The notes: generated by a model not told the origin, from the letters alone. A stretch of 64,000 bases of DNA from Methanogenium organophilum (GCF_026684035.1 NZ_CP113361.1:248001-312000); one strand, 5' to 3'; counted from the stretch's first letter, positions 1-9,007 are shown. Numbers and translations: made by a program.

Positions 1-1
1 C

Positions 2-184
2 GATTCGATTGTGCGTGAATGGAAAAGTCTCTCCCTGACACTGGATAAACGCGTAAAGATTAAAACTCCCCGGAAATCCTTTGAGGGAGTGGCTATTGAC
101 ATTGATGAATATGGCGCCCTGATTGTGCGGCGCGATAACGGCAGGGTCGAGCGAATATTCTCCGGGGACTGTACCCCGGCCTGA
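2..184 (+). CDS. birA: Biotin-protein ligase, C-terminal end (partial)
   Basis: An open frame runs from the window edge to a TGA at 182-184 and encodes about 60 residues. It reads like the end of BirA: a W-K-S-L-S-LTLDKRV stretch, then FEGVAIDIDEYGALIV and a final RIFSGDCTPA, matching the SH3-like C-terminal domain of biotin-protein ligases. The enzyme attaches biotin to the carrier lysine of target proteins; the only target visible here is PycB (Lys545). The N-terminal part, including any DNA-binding winged helix, lies outside the window, so whether this copy is also a repressor cannot be seen. The neighbouring operator at 194-225 makes a bifunctional BirA likely. Confidence 0.8.
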   Translation, partial: DSIVREWKSLSLTLDKRVKIKTPRKSFEGVAIDIDEYGALIVRRDNGRVERIFSGDCTPA

Positions 185-193
185 ATCCTTTTC

Positions 194-225
194 TTGTCAA
201 CCACCCTACAATATTGGGTTGACAT
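194..225. promoter_or_regulatory. Candidate BirA operator over the bioY start
   Basis: TTGTCAACC (194-202) and GGTTGACAT (217-225) form an inverted repeat separated by exactly 14 nt. This is the layout of the known BirA box (TTGTnAACC, 14-15 nt, GGTTnACAA) of bacteria and archaea. The right half-site contains the first two bases of the bioY ATG at 224, so binding would block transcription or its start. It fits biotin-dependent repression of the importer genes downstream. Confidence 0.75.
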
Positions 226-730
226 GTACGGTAACGAAAAGAGAAGCCACCTCATATCACTGACAGCCGCATTTGTGGCCCTGATTGCCGTGGGCGGATG
301 GGTATCCCTGCCCATTCCCCCGGTACCGGTAACCCTGCAGACGTTTTTTGTTCTGCTCGCCGCAGTTGTGATGGGCCGGTATGCTGTTCTGCCGGTTTTT
401 GTATACCTGCTTCTGGGCATTCTGAATATGCCGGTCTTCCATAACGGACTTGCGGGAATCGGTGTCCTCATGGGGGCAACAGGAGGATACCTGATTGGAT
501 TTCTCCCTGCAGTTCTTGTGGCGGGTTTTGCATATGAACAGGAGAACAGAATTATCCGTGCAGGTGGAATTACTGCTGCAACGCTCATTATATACCTCTT
601 TGGCATCACTTGGATGTCATACTCCACCGGTATGGCATTGACACAGGCAGTGCTTCTCGGCGTGGTGCCATTCATTGCAGGCGATGCACTCAAAGGAATT
701 GCTACGTATATTATCGGAGAACGTATCTGA
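224..730 (+). CDS. bioY: Biotin ECF transporter, substrate-binding S component BioY
   Basis: Integral membrane protein of about 168 residues with five or six hydrophobic segments. The LPIPPVPVTLQTFFVLLA start of the fold is the classic BioY N-terminus, and GDALKGI near the end matches the conserved BioY tail. It captures biotin for an energy-coupling-factor importer whose ATPases and T protein follow without gaps (ATPase 1 overlaps its stop codon). ATG 224 is preferred; an in-frame TTG at 194 lies inside the left operator arm and adds an unconserved N-terminus. Expression is probably controlled by the BirA box at 194-225. Confidence 0.93.
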   Translation: MYGNEKRSHLISLTAAFVALIAVGGWVSLPIPPVPVTLQTFFVLLAAVVMGRYAVLPVFVYLLLGILNMPVFHNGLAGIGVLMGATGGYLIGFLPAVLVAGFAYEQENRIIRAGGITAATLIIYLFGITWMSYSTGMALTQAVLLGVVPFIAGDALKGIATYIIGERI

Positions 731-1407
731 TGATTCAGGTGGAGAATCTGCACCACAGATTTCTGGAGATTGAGTACCTCCGTATCGGAGAGGGACACAC
801 TGCAATCATCGGCCCCAATGGGAGCGGGAAGACTACATTCCTGAAACTATGTGCAGGCATCGAACTTCCGGAGAGAGGAACTGTCACCATATCAGGCAAA
901 GAACCACGTGCGGTCAATACCGGATGGGTGGGTGAGGTTCCGGACAACAATCTCGTATTTCGGACCGTCGCCGATGAAGTGGCATCGGCCCTCCGGTTTG
1001 GAAGAGTTCGTGCAGACGAGATCAAACCGGCTGCCTGTGCCGTGCTCTCAGAAATGGGGATTTCCCACCTCAGCTCCCGCGCAACCCATACCCTCTCCGG
1101 CGGGGAGAAGGTTCTCGTAGCATGTGCAGCAGCCCTTGCACTCCCTCCTGAGATACTCATCCTTGACGAGACTGATACTCACCTGGACCGAAAAGCAGCA
1201 GAAAACCTTGAAACTATGATTCAGCGTCGGCCCGCTCCCTGTGTACTTCAGTGCACGCAGGATATGGATACCGCATCCCGTGCTGACCGTGTGATATACT
1301 TTGAGCATGGCCACCCCCGATACATCGGCACCCCGGAAGAGACGTTCAGTCACCTGTATAATACAGAGATGTACCCATCATTATGGAGGATCGCAGGATG
1401 CATCTGA
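730..1407 (+). CDS. ecfA1: ECF transporter ATPase, first copy (BioM/EcfA-like)
   Basis: ABC ATPase of 225 residues. Walker A is GPNGSGKTT (residues 28-36), the ABC signature LSGGE is at about 122-126, and Walker B reads ILILDET, with Thr where a Pro is usual after the catalytic Glu. The start ATG at 730 shares its A with the bioY stop, implying translational coupling. It would power biotin import together with the second ATPase and the T protein. The C-terminus is short but complete. Substrate assignment rests on the bioY neighbour. Confidence 0.9.
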   Translation: MIQVENLHHRFLEIEYLRIGEGHTAIIGPNGSGKTTFLKLCAGIELPERGTVTISGKEPRAVNTGWVGEVPDNNLVFRTVADEVASALRFGRVRADEIKPAACAVLSEMGISHLSSRATHTLSGGEKVLVACAAALALPPEILILDETDTHLDRKAAENLETMIQRRPAPCVLQCTQDMDTASRADRVIYFEHGHPRYIGTPEETFSHLYNTEMYPSLWRIAGCI

Positions 1408-2096
1408 CGGCAGAGCATCTCTCTGTCTCTCGTGGCAAATGGACACTCACAGCGAATGGTGTGTTTAATACAGGCGTACACTTAGTTACCGGGCCGGTAG
1501 GAAGCGGGAAGACAACACTCGCATCTGCCCTTGCAGGCATTCTTAAACCCGCATCCGGAAGAATAATTCGAGACGGCAGAACACATCTCACCCTTTCTAT
1601 GCAGTTCCCGGAATACCACGTGACAGGATTCCTTGTTAAAGACGAAATCCATTCCTGGCATCTTCCGGAAAGCGAGATTCTCTTAAAGGCAGGACTTGCT
1701 GGCAGGCAAAATACAAAGACACTCACTCTGTCCCGGGGTGAACTCAAGCGTCTGCACCTGACCTGCCTCCTCAGCGGATCATGGGATGTGGTAATACTGG
1801 ACGAACCCTTTGCGGGACTTGACTGCAGGGAGAAGACCCGAATCTGCACCACTATTGAAGAACGGAAACACCCCCTCACCATCATTTTCACCCATGAACA
1901 GGCAGTACTCCCGGCTGCGGATTTCATCTGGGAGATAGAAAATAATACACTGGTCTACCGGGGGAGAGTCCCTGATGCCATCCCGGCATGGAAAGGTGCA
2001 CCACGGTATCTGAGCTATGCTCTCGAACAAGGGGCATGCCCTATGAATATCAGAATTCAGGATGCGGAGGTAGCCCTGTGCAGGATGCACGACTGA
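1398..2096 (+). CDS. ecfA2: ECF transporter ATPase, second copy
   Basis: ABC ATPase of 232 residues with Walker A GPVGSGKTT, a degenerate ABC signature LSRGE and Walker B VVILDEPFAG. Together with the preceding ATPase it would form the heterodimeric motor of the biotin ECF importer. ATG 1398 is chosen because GGAGG at 1385-1389 sits 8 nt upstream; an upstream in-frame ATG at 1383 is less well placed. It overlaps the end of ATPase 1 by 10 nt and the start of the T protein by 19 nt, so the four importer genes form one tight operon. Confidence 0.88.
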   Translation: MHLTAEHLSVSRGKWTLTANGVFNTGVHLVTGPVGSGKTTLASALAGILKPASGRIIRDGRTHLTLSMQFPEYHVTGFLVKDEIHSWHLPESEILLKAGLAGRQNTKTLTLSRGELKRLHLTCLLSGSWDVVILDEPFAGLDCREKTRICTTIEERKHPLTIIFTHEQAVLPAADFIWEIENNTLVYRGRVPDAIPAWKGAPRYLSYALEQGACPMNIRIQDAEVALCRMHD

Positions 2097-2719
2097 GAAT
2101 CGGGGCAACCCTCCTCCTTTCATGTGCCGCCTTCAGTTCAGTCTTCGGCGCGGTGCTGGTGGCCGTCTGGTGGGCAGTCGTGGCCCGCGGCGAACGCAAC
2201 CTCCCGGGGAGACAGGCAGCTACCGTGATCTTTGGTGCCATTATCATTGTCGCCGGGTTCACGGAAGCATTCGGAGGTGACGGCATATCATATGGATTCA
2301 GGATGAGTGTTGTCACCCTCATCGCATTCTGGGCATTCGGGCGCGGACGCGAGGGGGACCTGATGAACACTGCAGTCTGGGCATTCGGTGATCGCATCGG
2401 ATTTGACCTCGGTCTGACCGCGGAGATGGCTGTCTCCTCTCTCAGACGCATCGAAAAAGACATCCGTGACATCAGAAATGCCCTGCGTCTGAAAGGCAGC
2501 AGGGGACCGGTCTATGATCTGATACCCCTTGGTTTCACCCTCACAATTATGCAGATCTACCGGGCACGGGAACAGGGACTTGTACTTGCAACACGGGGCT
2601 ACCAGGGAGGGGGGACATTCACCCCCACGTTTCATACCACCAAAACAGACACAATCGCCTTTTTTGGTTCAATTCTCATAATTATCGCCGATTTCGCAGC
2701 TTTCGCTGGGTATTTATAG
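2078..2719 (+). CDS. ecfT: ECF transporter transmembrane T component (BioN/EcfT)
   Basis: Membrane protein of about 213 residues. Hydrophobic segments occupy the N-terminal third and the C-terminus. The coupling region carries ALRLKG and ATRGYQGGG, corresponding to the two Ala-Arg-Gly motifs by which EcfT grips the ATPases. A GTG start at 2078 is chosen: GGAGG at 2066-2070 lies 7 nt upstream, and earlier in-frame residues overlap the ATPase without resembling the family. It completes the bioY-ecfA-ecfA-ecfT importer. Confidence 0.87.
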   Translation: MQDARLRIGATLLLSCAAFSSVFGAVLVAVWWAVVARGERNLPGRQAATVIFGAIIIVAGFTEAFGGDGISYGFRMSVVTLIAFWAFGRGREGDLMNTAVWAFGDRIGFDLGLTAEMAVSSLRRIEKDIRDIRNALRLKGSRGPVYDLIPLGFTLTIMQIYRAREQGLVLATRGYQGGGTFTPTFHTTKTDTIAFFGSILIIIADFAAFAGYL

Positions 2720-2780
2720 AGTCAGGGGCAACTTACTAAAGGCTCGACAATATCAATATCCTGCCCTTTAGAGGTGTTTT

Positions 2781-4520
2781 ATGAGTACTGCCAATCCTGT
2801 AAAAATTACCGACACGACCCTGAGGGATGCACACCAGTCTTTGATTGCAACCCGCCTCAAAACAGAGGACATGACAGAACTGGCGCATGCCATGGATTCT
2901 GTCGGATTCTTCTCTGTAGAAGCATGGGGAGGCGCGACATTCGACAGCGCGATACGGTTCCTCAACGATGACCCGTGGCAGCGCCTGCGCACCTTAAAAG
3001 AAGGACTTCCGAACACACCGATACAGATGCTTCTGCGCGGGCAGAATCTTGTCGGATACCGCCATTACCCGGACGATGTAGTGGAAAAGTTCGTGGAGGC
3101 TGCCGGCAGAAACGGCGTAGACATCTTCCGGATTTTTGATGCACTCAATGATCTCCGCAACATGGAAAAATCAATGGATGCGGTTAAAAATATCGGTGCA
3201 CACCTTCAGGGCACAATATCATATACCACCAGCCCGGTGCACTCCACAGAAGGATTCATTGAACTGGCAAAGGACCTGTATGCACACGAATGTGACTCTA
3301 TCTGCATAAAAGACATGGCAGGCCTCATTATGCCGGAAGAGGCCCGTCAGCTCATCACCGGCATAAAGCGGGAGATTGACATCCCGGTAGACCTGCACAG
3401 TCATTCAACAAGCGGCATCTCACCAATGAGTTATCAGGCCGCAATTGAGGCAGGCGTGGACATCCTGGATACCGCCATGTCACCATTTTCAATGGGCACA
3501 TCCCAGCCTCCAACGGAGAGTATCGTAGCAAGTCTCATCGGAACAGAGCGCGATACCGGGATTGACCTGATGAAACTCCGGCCGGTGAGAGATATCTGTC
3601 TTGCGGTCAAGGACAAGTACGGGACACTGGTAAATCCCATATCTGAACGGATTGACAGTGACGTACTCATCTACCAGCTGCCGGGCGGTATGATCTCAAA
3701 CCTGGTCTCACAACTCAAGGAACAGGACGCACTGGACCGGATTGAAGAAGTCCACAGGGAGATACCACAGGTGAGAAAGGATCTCGGGTATCCGCCACTG
3801 GTTACACCCACCAGCCAGATTGTAGGCACTCAGGCGGTCCTTAATGTCCTGATGGGTGCAGAGCGCTACTCCAATGTGACAAAAGAAGTCAAGGACTACG
3901 TGCTTGGCCTCTATGGAAAACCTCCCGGCCCCATCTCAGATGAGATCCGTACGCTCATTATCGGTGATGAGGAGCCTTTCACCGGAAGACCCGGTGACCT
4001 CCTTGAACCTGCCTATGAGAAGATGGCCGCAGAGGCGCGGGAAGAGGGGATTGTCACAAAAGACGAGGATATCCTCACCTATATTCTCTACCCGGCAATT
4101 GCCCCGTCATTTCTGCGTGGTGAGCGGGTACCGGAGGAAATCCCGCGGATGGTGGATGCCAGAGCAGCGCCCGCAGGAGTCATACCCAGTTCCATGGATG
4201 TTGAGGTTGACGGAGAAATTTTTGCAGTGCGCATTCTCTCTGTTGATGGTGGTGAAGTCGGTGCTGTCACCCCTACCGGCGCAAAACAGATTCCCCGGAC
4301 CGCGATAAAAGGGGGAGTCACATCAAATATCCAGGGCATGGTCCTGAAGGTAGAGACCAGAATCGGTGCTGAAGTAAAAAAAGGAGACACACTCGTCGTT
4401 CTTGAAGCAATGAAGATGGAAAACCCCATTGTTTCAGCGATAGACGGAAAAGTCACCAACATCTTTGTCGATGCAGGTGACGCCGTCCAGAACGGGGATG
4501 TCCTGCTGGTGATTGAATGA
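2781..4520 (+). CDS. pycB: Pyruvate carboxylase subunit B (carboxyltransferase plus biotin carrier)
   Basis: Protein of 579 residues. The N-terminal HMG-lyase-like carboxyltransferase domain begins with [12 protein letters not shown]. The C-terminal biotinyl domain carries EAMKMEN with the biotin-accepting Lys545. With PycA it makes oxaloacetate from pyruvate, bicarbonate and ATP, feeding the partial reductive TCA route used by methanogens for biosynthesis. GAGGTG about 5 nt before ATG 2781 is the ribosome site. The 3' end overlaps pycA by ATGA. The position directly after the biotin importer makes biotin supply and use a single locus. An oxaloacetate decarboxylase alpha subunit has the same architecture, but the adjacent biotin carboxylase argues for PYC. 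Confidence 0.93.
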   Translation: MSTANPVKITDTTLRDAHQSLIATRLKTEDMTELAHAMDSVGFFSVEAWGGATFDSAIRFLNDDPWQRLRTLKEGLPNTPIQMLLRGQNLVGYRHYPDDVVEKFVEAAGRNGVDIFRIFDALNDLRNMEKSMDAVKNIGAHLQGTISYTTSPVHSTEGFIELAKDLYAHECDSICIKDMAGLIMPEEARQLITGIKREIDIPVDLHSHSTSGISPMSYQAAIEAGVDILDTAMSPFSMGTSQPPTESIVASLIGTERDTGIDLMKLRPVRDICLAVKDKYGTLVNPISERIDSDVLIYQLPGGMISNLVSQLKEQDALDRIEEVHREIPQVRKDLGYPPLVTPTSQIVGTQAVLNVLMGAERYSNVTKEVKDYVLGLYGKPPGPISDEIRTLIIGDEEPFTGRPGDLLEPAYEKMAAEAREEGIVTKDEDILTYILYPAIAPSFLRGERVPEEIPRMVDARAAPAGVIPSSMDVEVDGEIFAVRILSVDGGEVGAVTPTGAKQIPRTAIKGGVTSNIQGMVLKVETRIGAEVKKGDTLVVLEAMKMENPIVSAIDGKVTNIFVDAGDAVQNGDVLLVIE

Positions 4521-6001
4521 CATATTTCGAGAGAGTGCTTGTTGCAAACCGCGGAGAGATTGCTATCCGCGTGATGCGTGCCTGCCGCGAGATGGGGATT
4601 GAGACCGTTGCCATCTACTCTGAACCGGACAAACATTCCCTCCATGTGAAGTATGCAGATGAATCGTTTCTGGTGGGTGAAGCGCATCCGTCGAAGAGTT
4701 ACCTGAATCAGGAGCGCATCATTGACATCGCTAAGAAGAGCGGTGCTGAAGCCATTCATCCCGGATATGGATTTCTTGCCGAAAATAGTGGATTTGCGCA
4801 CCGGTGCGATGAGGAGGGGCTGACATTCATCGGCCCGTCCTGGAAATCCATTGAGGCGATGGGATCAAAGCTGGGCTCCAAACATATGATGGAGGAGGCA
4901 GGGGTTCCGGTACTGCCCTACACACCGGACGGAGTCACAACCCTTGATGAGGCAAAGAGGATCTCTGCAGATATTGGCTACCCGGTGATTGTCAAGGCAT
5001 CTGCCGGAGGTGGCGGTATCGGGATGCAGATCGTGGAAGATGAGGCAGGCCTTGAGGAAGCAATCGAGAAGGGCATGCGTATTGCGGCATCGGCATTCGG
5101 TGATTCCACGGTATTTATTGAGAAGTATCTGGTCAAGCCACGGCACATTGAATTCCAGGTACTTGCAGATCAGCACGGGAACCGCGTTCACCTGTATGAC
5201 CGGGAATGCTCCATCCAGCGACGTCACCAGAAGCTGGTGGAAGAAGCGCCCTGCCCCATTATGACCGATGAACTCAGGGAACGAATGGCAGAATCAGCCC
5301 TGAAGGTTACCGAGGCATCAGGATACTATAATGCGGGCACCGTGGAATTCCTCTATGCAAACGGGGAATATTATTTCATGGAGATGAACACCCGTCTGCA
5401 GGTCGAACACACGGTCACTGAGATGGTGACCGGCATAGACCTGGTACGCCAGCAGATTGCTGTTGCTGCAGGTGAAGAACTCTCCTTTGCACAGGATGAC
5501 ATCACACTGAACGGGCATGCAATCGAGTGTCGGATCAATGCGGAGGATCCGCTCAACAATTTCCAGGCAGATCCGGGGAAAATTGTCCGCTACCGCTCTC
5601 CGGGGGGACCGGGAATCCGGGTGGATTCCGGCATCCACATGGGGTATTCCATTCCGCCAATGTATGACTCGATGATCTCAAAACTCTGCGGCTGGGGCCG
5701 AACGAGAACAGAATCTATCGAGCGCATGCGCAGGGCAATCTTTGAGTATGTCATTCTCGGGGTGAAAACAACTCTGCCGCTCCACCACGCAATCATGAAT
5801 AACCGCCATTTCATCGCGGGGGATACCCACACCCATTTCCTGCAGGAAGAGCATGTAAAGGAAAATCTCAGCAGGTATCTCCGTGAAGAAGAGACACGCA
5901 TGCAGACTCTGGCAGACTCGCTGCGCCACGGCAAGGAAGCGGCGGCAATATCTGCTGCGGTGAGTGTATACATCTCACAGACGCAGAACAGGGCAGAGTA
6001 G
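4517..6001 (+). CDS. pycA: Pyruvate carboxylase subunit A (biotin carboxylase)
   Basis: Biotin carboxylase of 494 residues, the usual length for methanogen PycA. It starts with the [20 protein letters not shown] Rossmann-like domain. An ATP-grasp domain follows with a Gly-rich loop ([11 protein letters not shown]), [11 protein letters not shown] and [10 protein letters not shown], residues that position ATP, bicarbonate and biotin. It carboxylates the biotin on PycB. The start overlaps the pycB stop (ATGA), implying coupled translation and a 1:1 complex. The C-terminal 30 residues are less conserved. Confidence 0.95.
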   Translation: MTYFERVLVANRGEIAIRVMRACREMGIETVAIYSEPDKHSLHVKYADESFLVGEAHPSKSYLNQERIIDIAKKSGAEAIHPGYGFLAENSGFAHRCDEEGLTFIGPSWKSIEAMGSKLGSKHMMEEAGVPVLPYTPDGVTTLDEAKRISADIGYPVIVKASAGGGGIGMQIVEDEAGLEEAIEKGMRIAASAFGDSTVFIEKYLVKPRHIEFQVLADQHGNRVHLYDRECSIQRRHQKLVEEAPCPIMTDELRERMAESALKVTEASGYYNAGTVEFLYANGEYYFMEMNTRLQVEHTVTEMVTGIDLVRQQIAVAAGEELSFAQDDITLNGHAIECRINAEDPLNNFQADPGKIVRYRSPGGPGIRVDSGIHMGYSIPPMYDSMISKLCGWGRTRTESIERMRRAIFEYVILGVKTTLPLHHAIMNNRHFIAGDTHTHFLQEEHVKENLSRYLREEETRMQTLADSLRHGKEAAAISAAVSVYISQTQNRAE

Positions 6002-6301
6002 GAGAGGGGGAAAAACCCTTCTGCTCGTGCTATTTTATTTAATTATTTTTACCATTCGGATCACTATCATCAGTTTCTTTGCATTTGCCCATTTTGGAAA
6101 TATCTGTATCAGCTCACACAAGTCAGGGAAAACAGGCAGTAGCTGGAGAAATAAACCAATCGGCAAACACTTACCGGAAAAGAGGGATTGGAAAATTAAC
6201 CCCGCCTGATATCCCTACCACAATAGAGAGAAAAATCAATATCAGAAGTTTTAATACGACATCCAGCGTTCTTATTGTGCACATTGTGTGCGAGATTATA
6301 T
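6002..6301. other. Intergenic region between pycA and tRNA-Met
   Basis: No convincing gene is seen. The first 50 nt contain a T-rich run (6031-6050) that would serve as an archaeal terminator for the pyc operon. The rest is AT-rich and should hold the tRNA promoter; TTTAATAC around 6250 and TTATTG around 6275 are weak candidates. Confidence 0.5.
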
Positions 6302-6410
6302 GCTGTCGTGGCCTAGTTGGTTAGGGCGCCAGACTCATAGGGTTTGAGCAATTTCGGAGCGCTTTATCTGAGACATCTGGAGGTCGTGGGTTCGGATCCC
6401 ATCGACAGCA
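6302..6410 (+). tRNA. tRNA-Met (anticodon CAT) with a 35-nt intron
   Basis: The acceptor stem pairs GCTGTCG (6302-6308) with CGACAGC (6403-6409), with A6410 as discriminator. The D arm is GCC/GGC, the T arm GTGGG-TTCGGAT-CCCAT. The anticodon stem CCAGA/TCTGG is interrupted after position 37: anticodon CAT is at 6336-6338 and the intron would be about 6340-6374, the canonical archaeal site. Removing it leaves 74 nt, a normal tRNA. CAT could also mark an agmatidine-modified tRNA-Ile2; elongator Met is preferred but not proven. No CCA is encoded. Confidence 0.85.
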
Positions 6411-6556
6411 TAGAAACGTGAGGTTTAGACCTCTTTTCTTTTTTCAAGTCATTACAAAAGATATATAGAATCAATCAAATTCTTAATGCTCCTGAATCTA
6501 TCTGTCATTTTTGGACCTGATTTTTGGATAGTTACGGTAATCCTGTGCCCTTCAGA

Positions 6557-6593
6557 TTCATGCTTCAGCTTTTTATTCTTCTGAATAAGGACA
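6557..6593 (-). repeat. Degenerate repeat, copy 1 (gene fragment)
   Basis: This 37-nt stretch matches 14398-14434 at about 31 positions, including 16 identical bases. On the minus strand both read as a charged helix (KNKKLKHES here, ENRKLKHEL in the other copy) followed by similar residues. They look like remains of the same coding sequence. The surrounding 6411-6754 has no other recognisable gene; the TATA box of the TetR gene (about 6725-6738) lies at its right end. Confidence 0.45.
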
Positions 6594-6754
6594 GGAGCTC
6601 TCCATACAGAACAAACCTGAAAAAAATGAATCAAAAACAAATACGCAAAAATGTTTGGTAATACTTCCCGGAATTGATATATTTCGAGCTTTATTGAGTA
6701 ATTTGCTAAGATTATGTACAATCTATTTATACTATAAATCAAATACATTACAGG

Positions 6755-6772
6755 AATGACTAATCAGTCATT
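6755..6772. promoter_or_regulatory. TetR-type operator upstream of the TetR gene
   Basis: AATGACTAATCAGTCATT has perfect 7-bp arms (AATGACT/AGTCATT) around AATC. It lies 15 nt before the GTG start and about 20 nt after an AT-rich TATA element (6725-6738), so it should cover the transcription start. Six related sites occur elsewhere in the window at genes of the same set, indicating autoregulation plus regulon control. Confidence 0.7.
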
Positions 6773-6786
6773 TGTGGAGATAATGC

Positions 6787-7362
6787 GTGAAAGAAAAGGT
6801 TGAAGACAAAAAAGCAGCCCTTCTGCAATCGGCACTGAAGCTCTTTACGGAAAGAGGGTTCCATGGAACATCCACTGCCCAGATATCAAAAGAGGCAGGT
6901 GTAGCCACAGGTACGTTATTCAATTATTTCCCTACGAAAGAGGATCTGATCAATGCCCTGTATTTTGATGTGAAGGGAAAATTAAGCCGCAGTATGGGGA
7001 AAGACCTCCAGACGCAGATCACCTTTCATGATAAGCTTAAGAAAATCTGGTATAACATGACCGAATGGGGACTCAACAACCCGGATGATTTTCTTTTTGT
7101 CGGGCAATTCTGCTCCTCCCCTTATATTACGAGCTATACACGTGAAGAAGTCTCAAAAGAGTATGTATTCCTTAATGAGCTTGTGAAAGAAGGAATAACA
7201 AATGAGGATTTAAGGGACTATCCCATAATACTGGTCACATCAATGTTATATCAGTCTAACAGGACGGTAGTAAACCTGATTCTGGAATCAAAACCGCAGA
7301 ACACAGATGAGATCATTGAGGATGGTTTTCAGATTATCTGGGATGGACTAGCCAAAAATTAA
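6787..7362 (+). CDS. TetR family transcriptional regulator
   Basis: Regulator of 191 residues. The N-terminal helix-turn-helix (residues about 12-55) shows the TetR hallmarks LFTERGFHGTSTAQISKEAG and GTLFNYFPTKEDLI. The C-terminal ligand/dimer domain is all-helical and unassigned. A GTG start at 6787 with GGAG at 6775-6778 is used. It should bind the TGACTAGTCA-type palindromes at 6755, 7385, 8901, 8952, 20739, 21295 and 21345 and repress the cupin and hydrolase genes until a small ligand appears. A frameshifted near-copy sits at 20161-20716, so this is probably the only working regulator for both cassettes. The ligand is unknown. Confidence 0.9.
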   Translation: MKEKVEDKKAALLQSALKLFTERGFHGTSTAQISKEAGVATGTLFNYFPTKEDLINALYFDVKGKLSRSMGKDLQTQITFHDKLKKIWYNMTEWGLNNPDDFLFVGQFCSSPYITSYTREEVSKEYVFLNELVKEGITNEDLRDYPIILVTSMLYQSNRTVVNLILESKPQNTDEIIEDGFQIIWDGLAKN

Positions 7363-7384
7363 TATATTTTTAACACTAAATTGA

Positions 7385-7400
7385 GTGAGTGGTCAGTCAC
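7385..7400. promoter_or_regulatory. TetR-type operator before the first cupin gene
   Basis: GTGAGTGGTCAGTCAC, imperfect palindrome with 12 of 16 symmetrical positions, between the TetR stop and the cupin start. An almost identical element (one base different) stands at the same place in cassette 2 (20739-20754). Confidence 0.55.
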
Positions 7401-7445
7401 CACAGATTACGTGAATGATACCTTCAAAAAAGGAGGAAACTGAAA

Positions 7446-7868
7446 ATGGATAAATCAGATTTACGTGAAAGCACAATCTTCCCAAAAGGAGAAGAGCTTC
7501 CGGCAATGTTCAGCGAATATTTTTCAGGCAAAGTATGGCTTAACATGCTGGTTGGAAGGGACAATGAATTTAATTGCCCTATCGGCAATGTGACATTCGA
7601 ACCCGGATGCATAAATAACTGGCACAGGCACCCGGGAGGACAGATACTGCTCGTCACAGGCGGACGCGGGTACTATCAGGAAGAAGGGAAGCCTGCACGG
7701 GAACTGAAACCCGGTGATGTAGTGACAATAGCTCCAAATATTAAACACTGGCATGGTGCAGCACATGACAGCTGGTTCGTGCACCTTTCCGTAGAGACAA
7801 ACATTGACGCAGGTCCTGCTGAATGGCTGGAACCGGTGGCAGATGAAGAGTACAATAAACTGAAGTGA
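7446..7868 (+). CDS. Small cupin-domain protein, cassette 1
   Basis: Single-domain cupin of 140 residues, cytoplasmic. Cupin motif 1 contains NNWHRHPGGQILLVTGGRG, with two histidines for metal and Gln where Glu is common. Motif 2 contains GDVVTIAPNIKHWHGA with the third histidine. Such proteins bind Fe, Mn or Ni and act as small dioxygenases, isomerases or sensors; the reaction is not known here. A strong AAAGGAGG precedes the start. A near-identical copy lies at 20800-21222, and the same domain is fused to a hydrolase in the lipoprotein at 22387-23970, so cupin and hydrolase most likely act on one pathway. Confidence 0.88.
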   Translation: MDKSDLRESTIFPKGEELPAMFSEYFSGKVWLNMLVGRDNEFNCPIGNVTFEPGCINNWHRHPGGQILLVTGGRGYYQEEGKPARELKPGDVVTIAPNIKHWHGAAHDSWFVHLSVETNIDAGPAEWLEPVADEEYNKLK

Positions 7869-7892
7869 GGATAGATCGGAGAGACTGCTTTA

Positions 7893-8468
7893 ATGAGTGA
7901 AAAACCGCTGCATAAAGACATATTTGAACGTGACAGGTCTGGAGAACCGGTTTCTGTAGATGATCCGGAATACCCGAAATTACGGGAAGTGATGGTTCGT
8001 ACTGCGGAACTGACCACCAGACTGAATACTTCATTTCATGATGAGGATGAAATACGGAGCCTGTTCAGTGAATTGACCGGTTCTGAGGTTGATGAATCCT
8101 CCAGGATAACTCCTCCATTCTATACGGATTTTGGACGGAATATCAGGCTTGGCAAAAATGTGTTTATCAATCACGCTTGTACCTTCATGGATAGAGGAGG
8201 CATAACTATCGAAGATGACACTAAGATAGGGCCCAAAGTCAATCTTATCACATCCAATCATTCATTGGATCCGGCACGAAGAAAGGAATTAATATCGACT
8301 CCGATTTGGATCAAAGAGAATGTATGGATCGGTGCTGCTGCAACTATTTTACCCGGTGTAACTGTTGGAGAGAACTCTGTAGTAGCAGCTGCTGCTGTCG
8401 TTACGCATGATGTTCCTCCTAACACAGTTGTGGCCGGTGTACCGGCAAAGGTCATCAGAACATTGTAA
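7893..8468 (+). CDS. Left-handed beta-helix O-acetyltransferase (maltose acetyltransferase family)
   Basis: Protein of 191 residues. After an alpha-helical N-terminus typical of the maltose/galactoside acetyltransferase group come hexapeptide repeats that form a left-handed beta-helix. Landmarks are FINHACTFMDRGGITIEDD, a TSNHS segment with the likely catalytic His, and the closing WIGAAATILPGVTVGENSVV. It transfers acetyl from acetyl-CoA to a hydroxyl of a sugar or small molecule; the acceptor is not predictable. It follows the cupin by 25 nt. Cassette 2 has no counterpart. Confidence 0.88.
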   Translation: MSEKPLHKDIFERDRSGEPVSVDDPEYPKLREVMVRTAELTTRLNTSFHDEDEIRSLFSELTGSEVDESSRITPPFYTDFGRNIRLGKNVFINHACTFMDRGGITIEDDTKIGPKVNLITSNHSLDPARRKELISTPIWIKENVWIGAAATILPGVTVGENSVVAAAAVVTHDVPPNTVVAGVPAKVIRTL

Positions 8469-8497
8469 CCAATTTAAATTTATGAAGGAAATTCGAT

Positions 8498-8839
8498 ATG
8501 AAAACTCGTGAAATTCAGAACGGAACAAAGATCAATATGCATTTTGGCAGCACGATCATCCCCGGAATACTAAATGATAGTGAACCTGCCAGAGAGCTTA
8601 TCAGCAGACTGCCATATACAGTCCGTGCCAGCAGATATGATTACGATATTTGCGGAATAATGGATAAACCGCTATCATTTAATGATGGAGATCTGATTTC
8701 AGGCTGGAAAAATGGTGATATTGATTTCACCACCCAGGGGGATTATTTCACCATTCTGTTTGATAATGAAGAAAATTGTTATGGTGAATTTGTAAATCTT
8801 GGTGTTATTGACTGTGACCCGTCTAGAATGATTCATTAA
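8498..8839 (+). CDS. Cyclophilin-like fold protein, possibly C-terminally altered
   Basis: Protein of 113 residues related to the small cyclophilin-like (Cyclophil_like) family: an N-terminal strand with a TIIPGILNDSEPARELISRLP helix and a following beta-rich segment. The same fold occurs twice in the lipoprotein at 25083-25991, where ARELYEQLP-type helices are seen. The last residues (NLGVIDCDPSRMIH) do not continue into the final strand normally found, so the gene may be truncated. These proteins often stand next to cupin and alpha/beta hydrolase genes; no enzymatic role is established. Confidence 0.65.
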   Translation: MKTREIQNGTKINMHFGSTIIPGILNDSEPARELISRLPYTVRASRYDYDICGIMDKPLSFNDGDLISGWKNGDIDFTTQGDYFTILFDNEENCYGEFVNLGVIDCDPSRMIH

Positions 8840-8900
8840 GTGGCAGTTTTGATGTTTTGAAAGAACTGGCCTGACAGGAGGGATACTTATTTTGCCCCTT

Positions 8901-8967
8901 ATGAGTGACTAGTCATTCATAATCATTATATACCTCCCCACCGTATATAATCGACCAGTCAGTCAAG
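8901..8967. promoter_or_regulatory. Hydrolase promoter with two flanking TetR-type operators, cassette 1
   Basis: Site one, ATGAGTGACTAGTCATTCAT (8901-8920), is symmetrical at 18 of 20 positions. Site two (8952-8967, CGACCAGTCAGTCAAG) is a weaker half-conserved copy. The TATA-like CATTATATACC (8922-8932) lies between them. The centre-to-centre distance is about 49 bp, almost the same as in cassette 2 (21295-21360, about 48 bp). This points to cooperative repression over both the TATA box and the transcription start. Confidence 0.7.
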
Positions 8968-9007
8968 GGTTGGAGTAATATAATTCCAATGTATTGGAGA
9001 AATGGAA

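Noticed and set aside
4088-4801. Long minus-strand frame opposite pycB and pycA
   Set aside because: It is antisense to two clearly coding genes and has no family resemblance.
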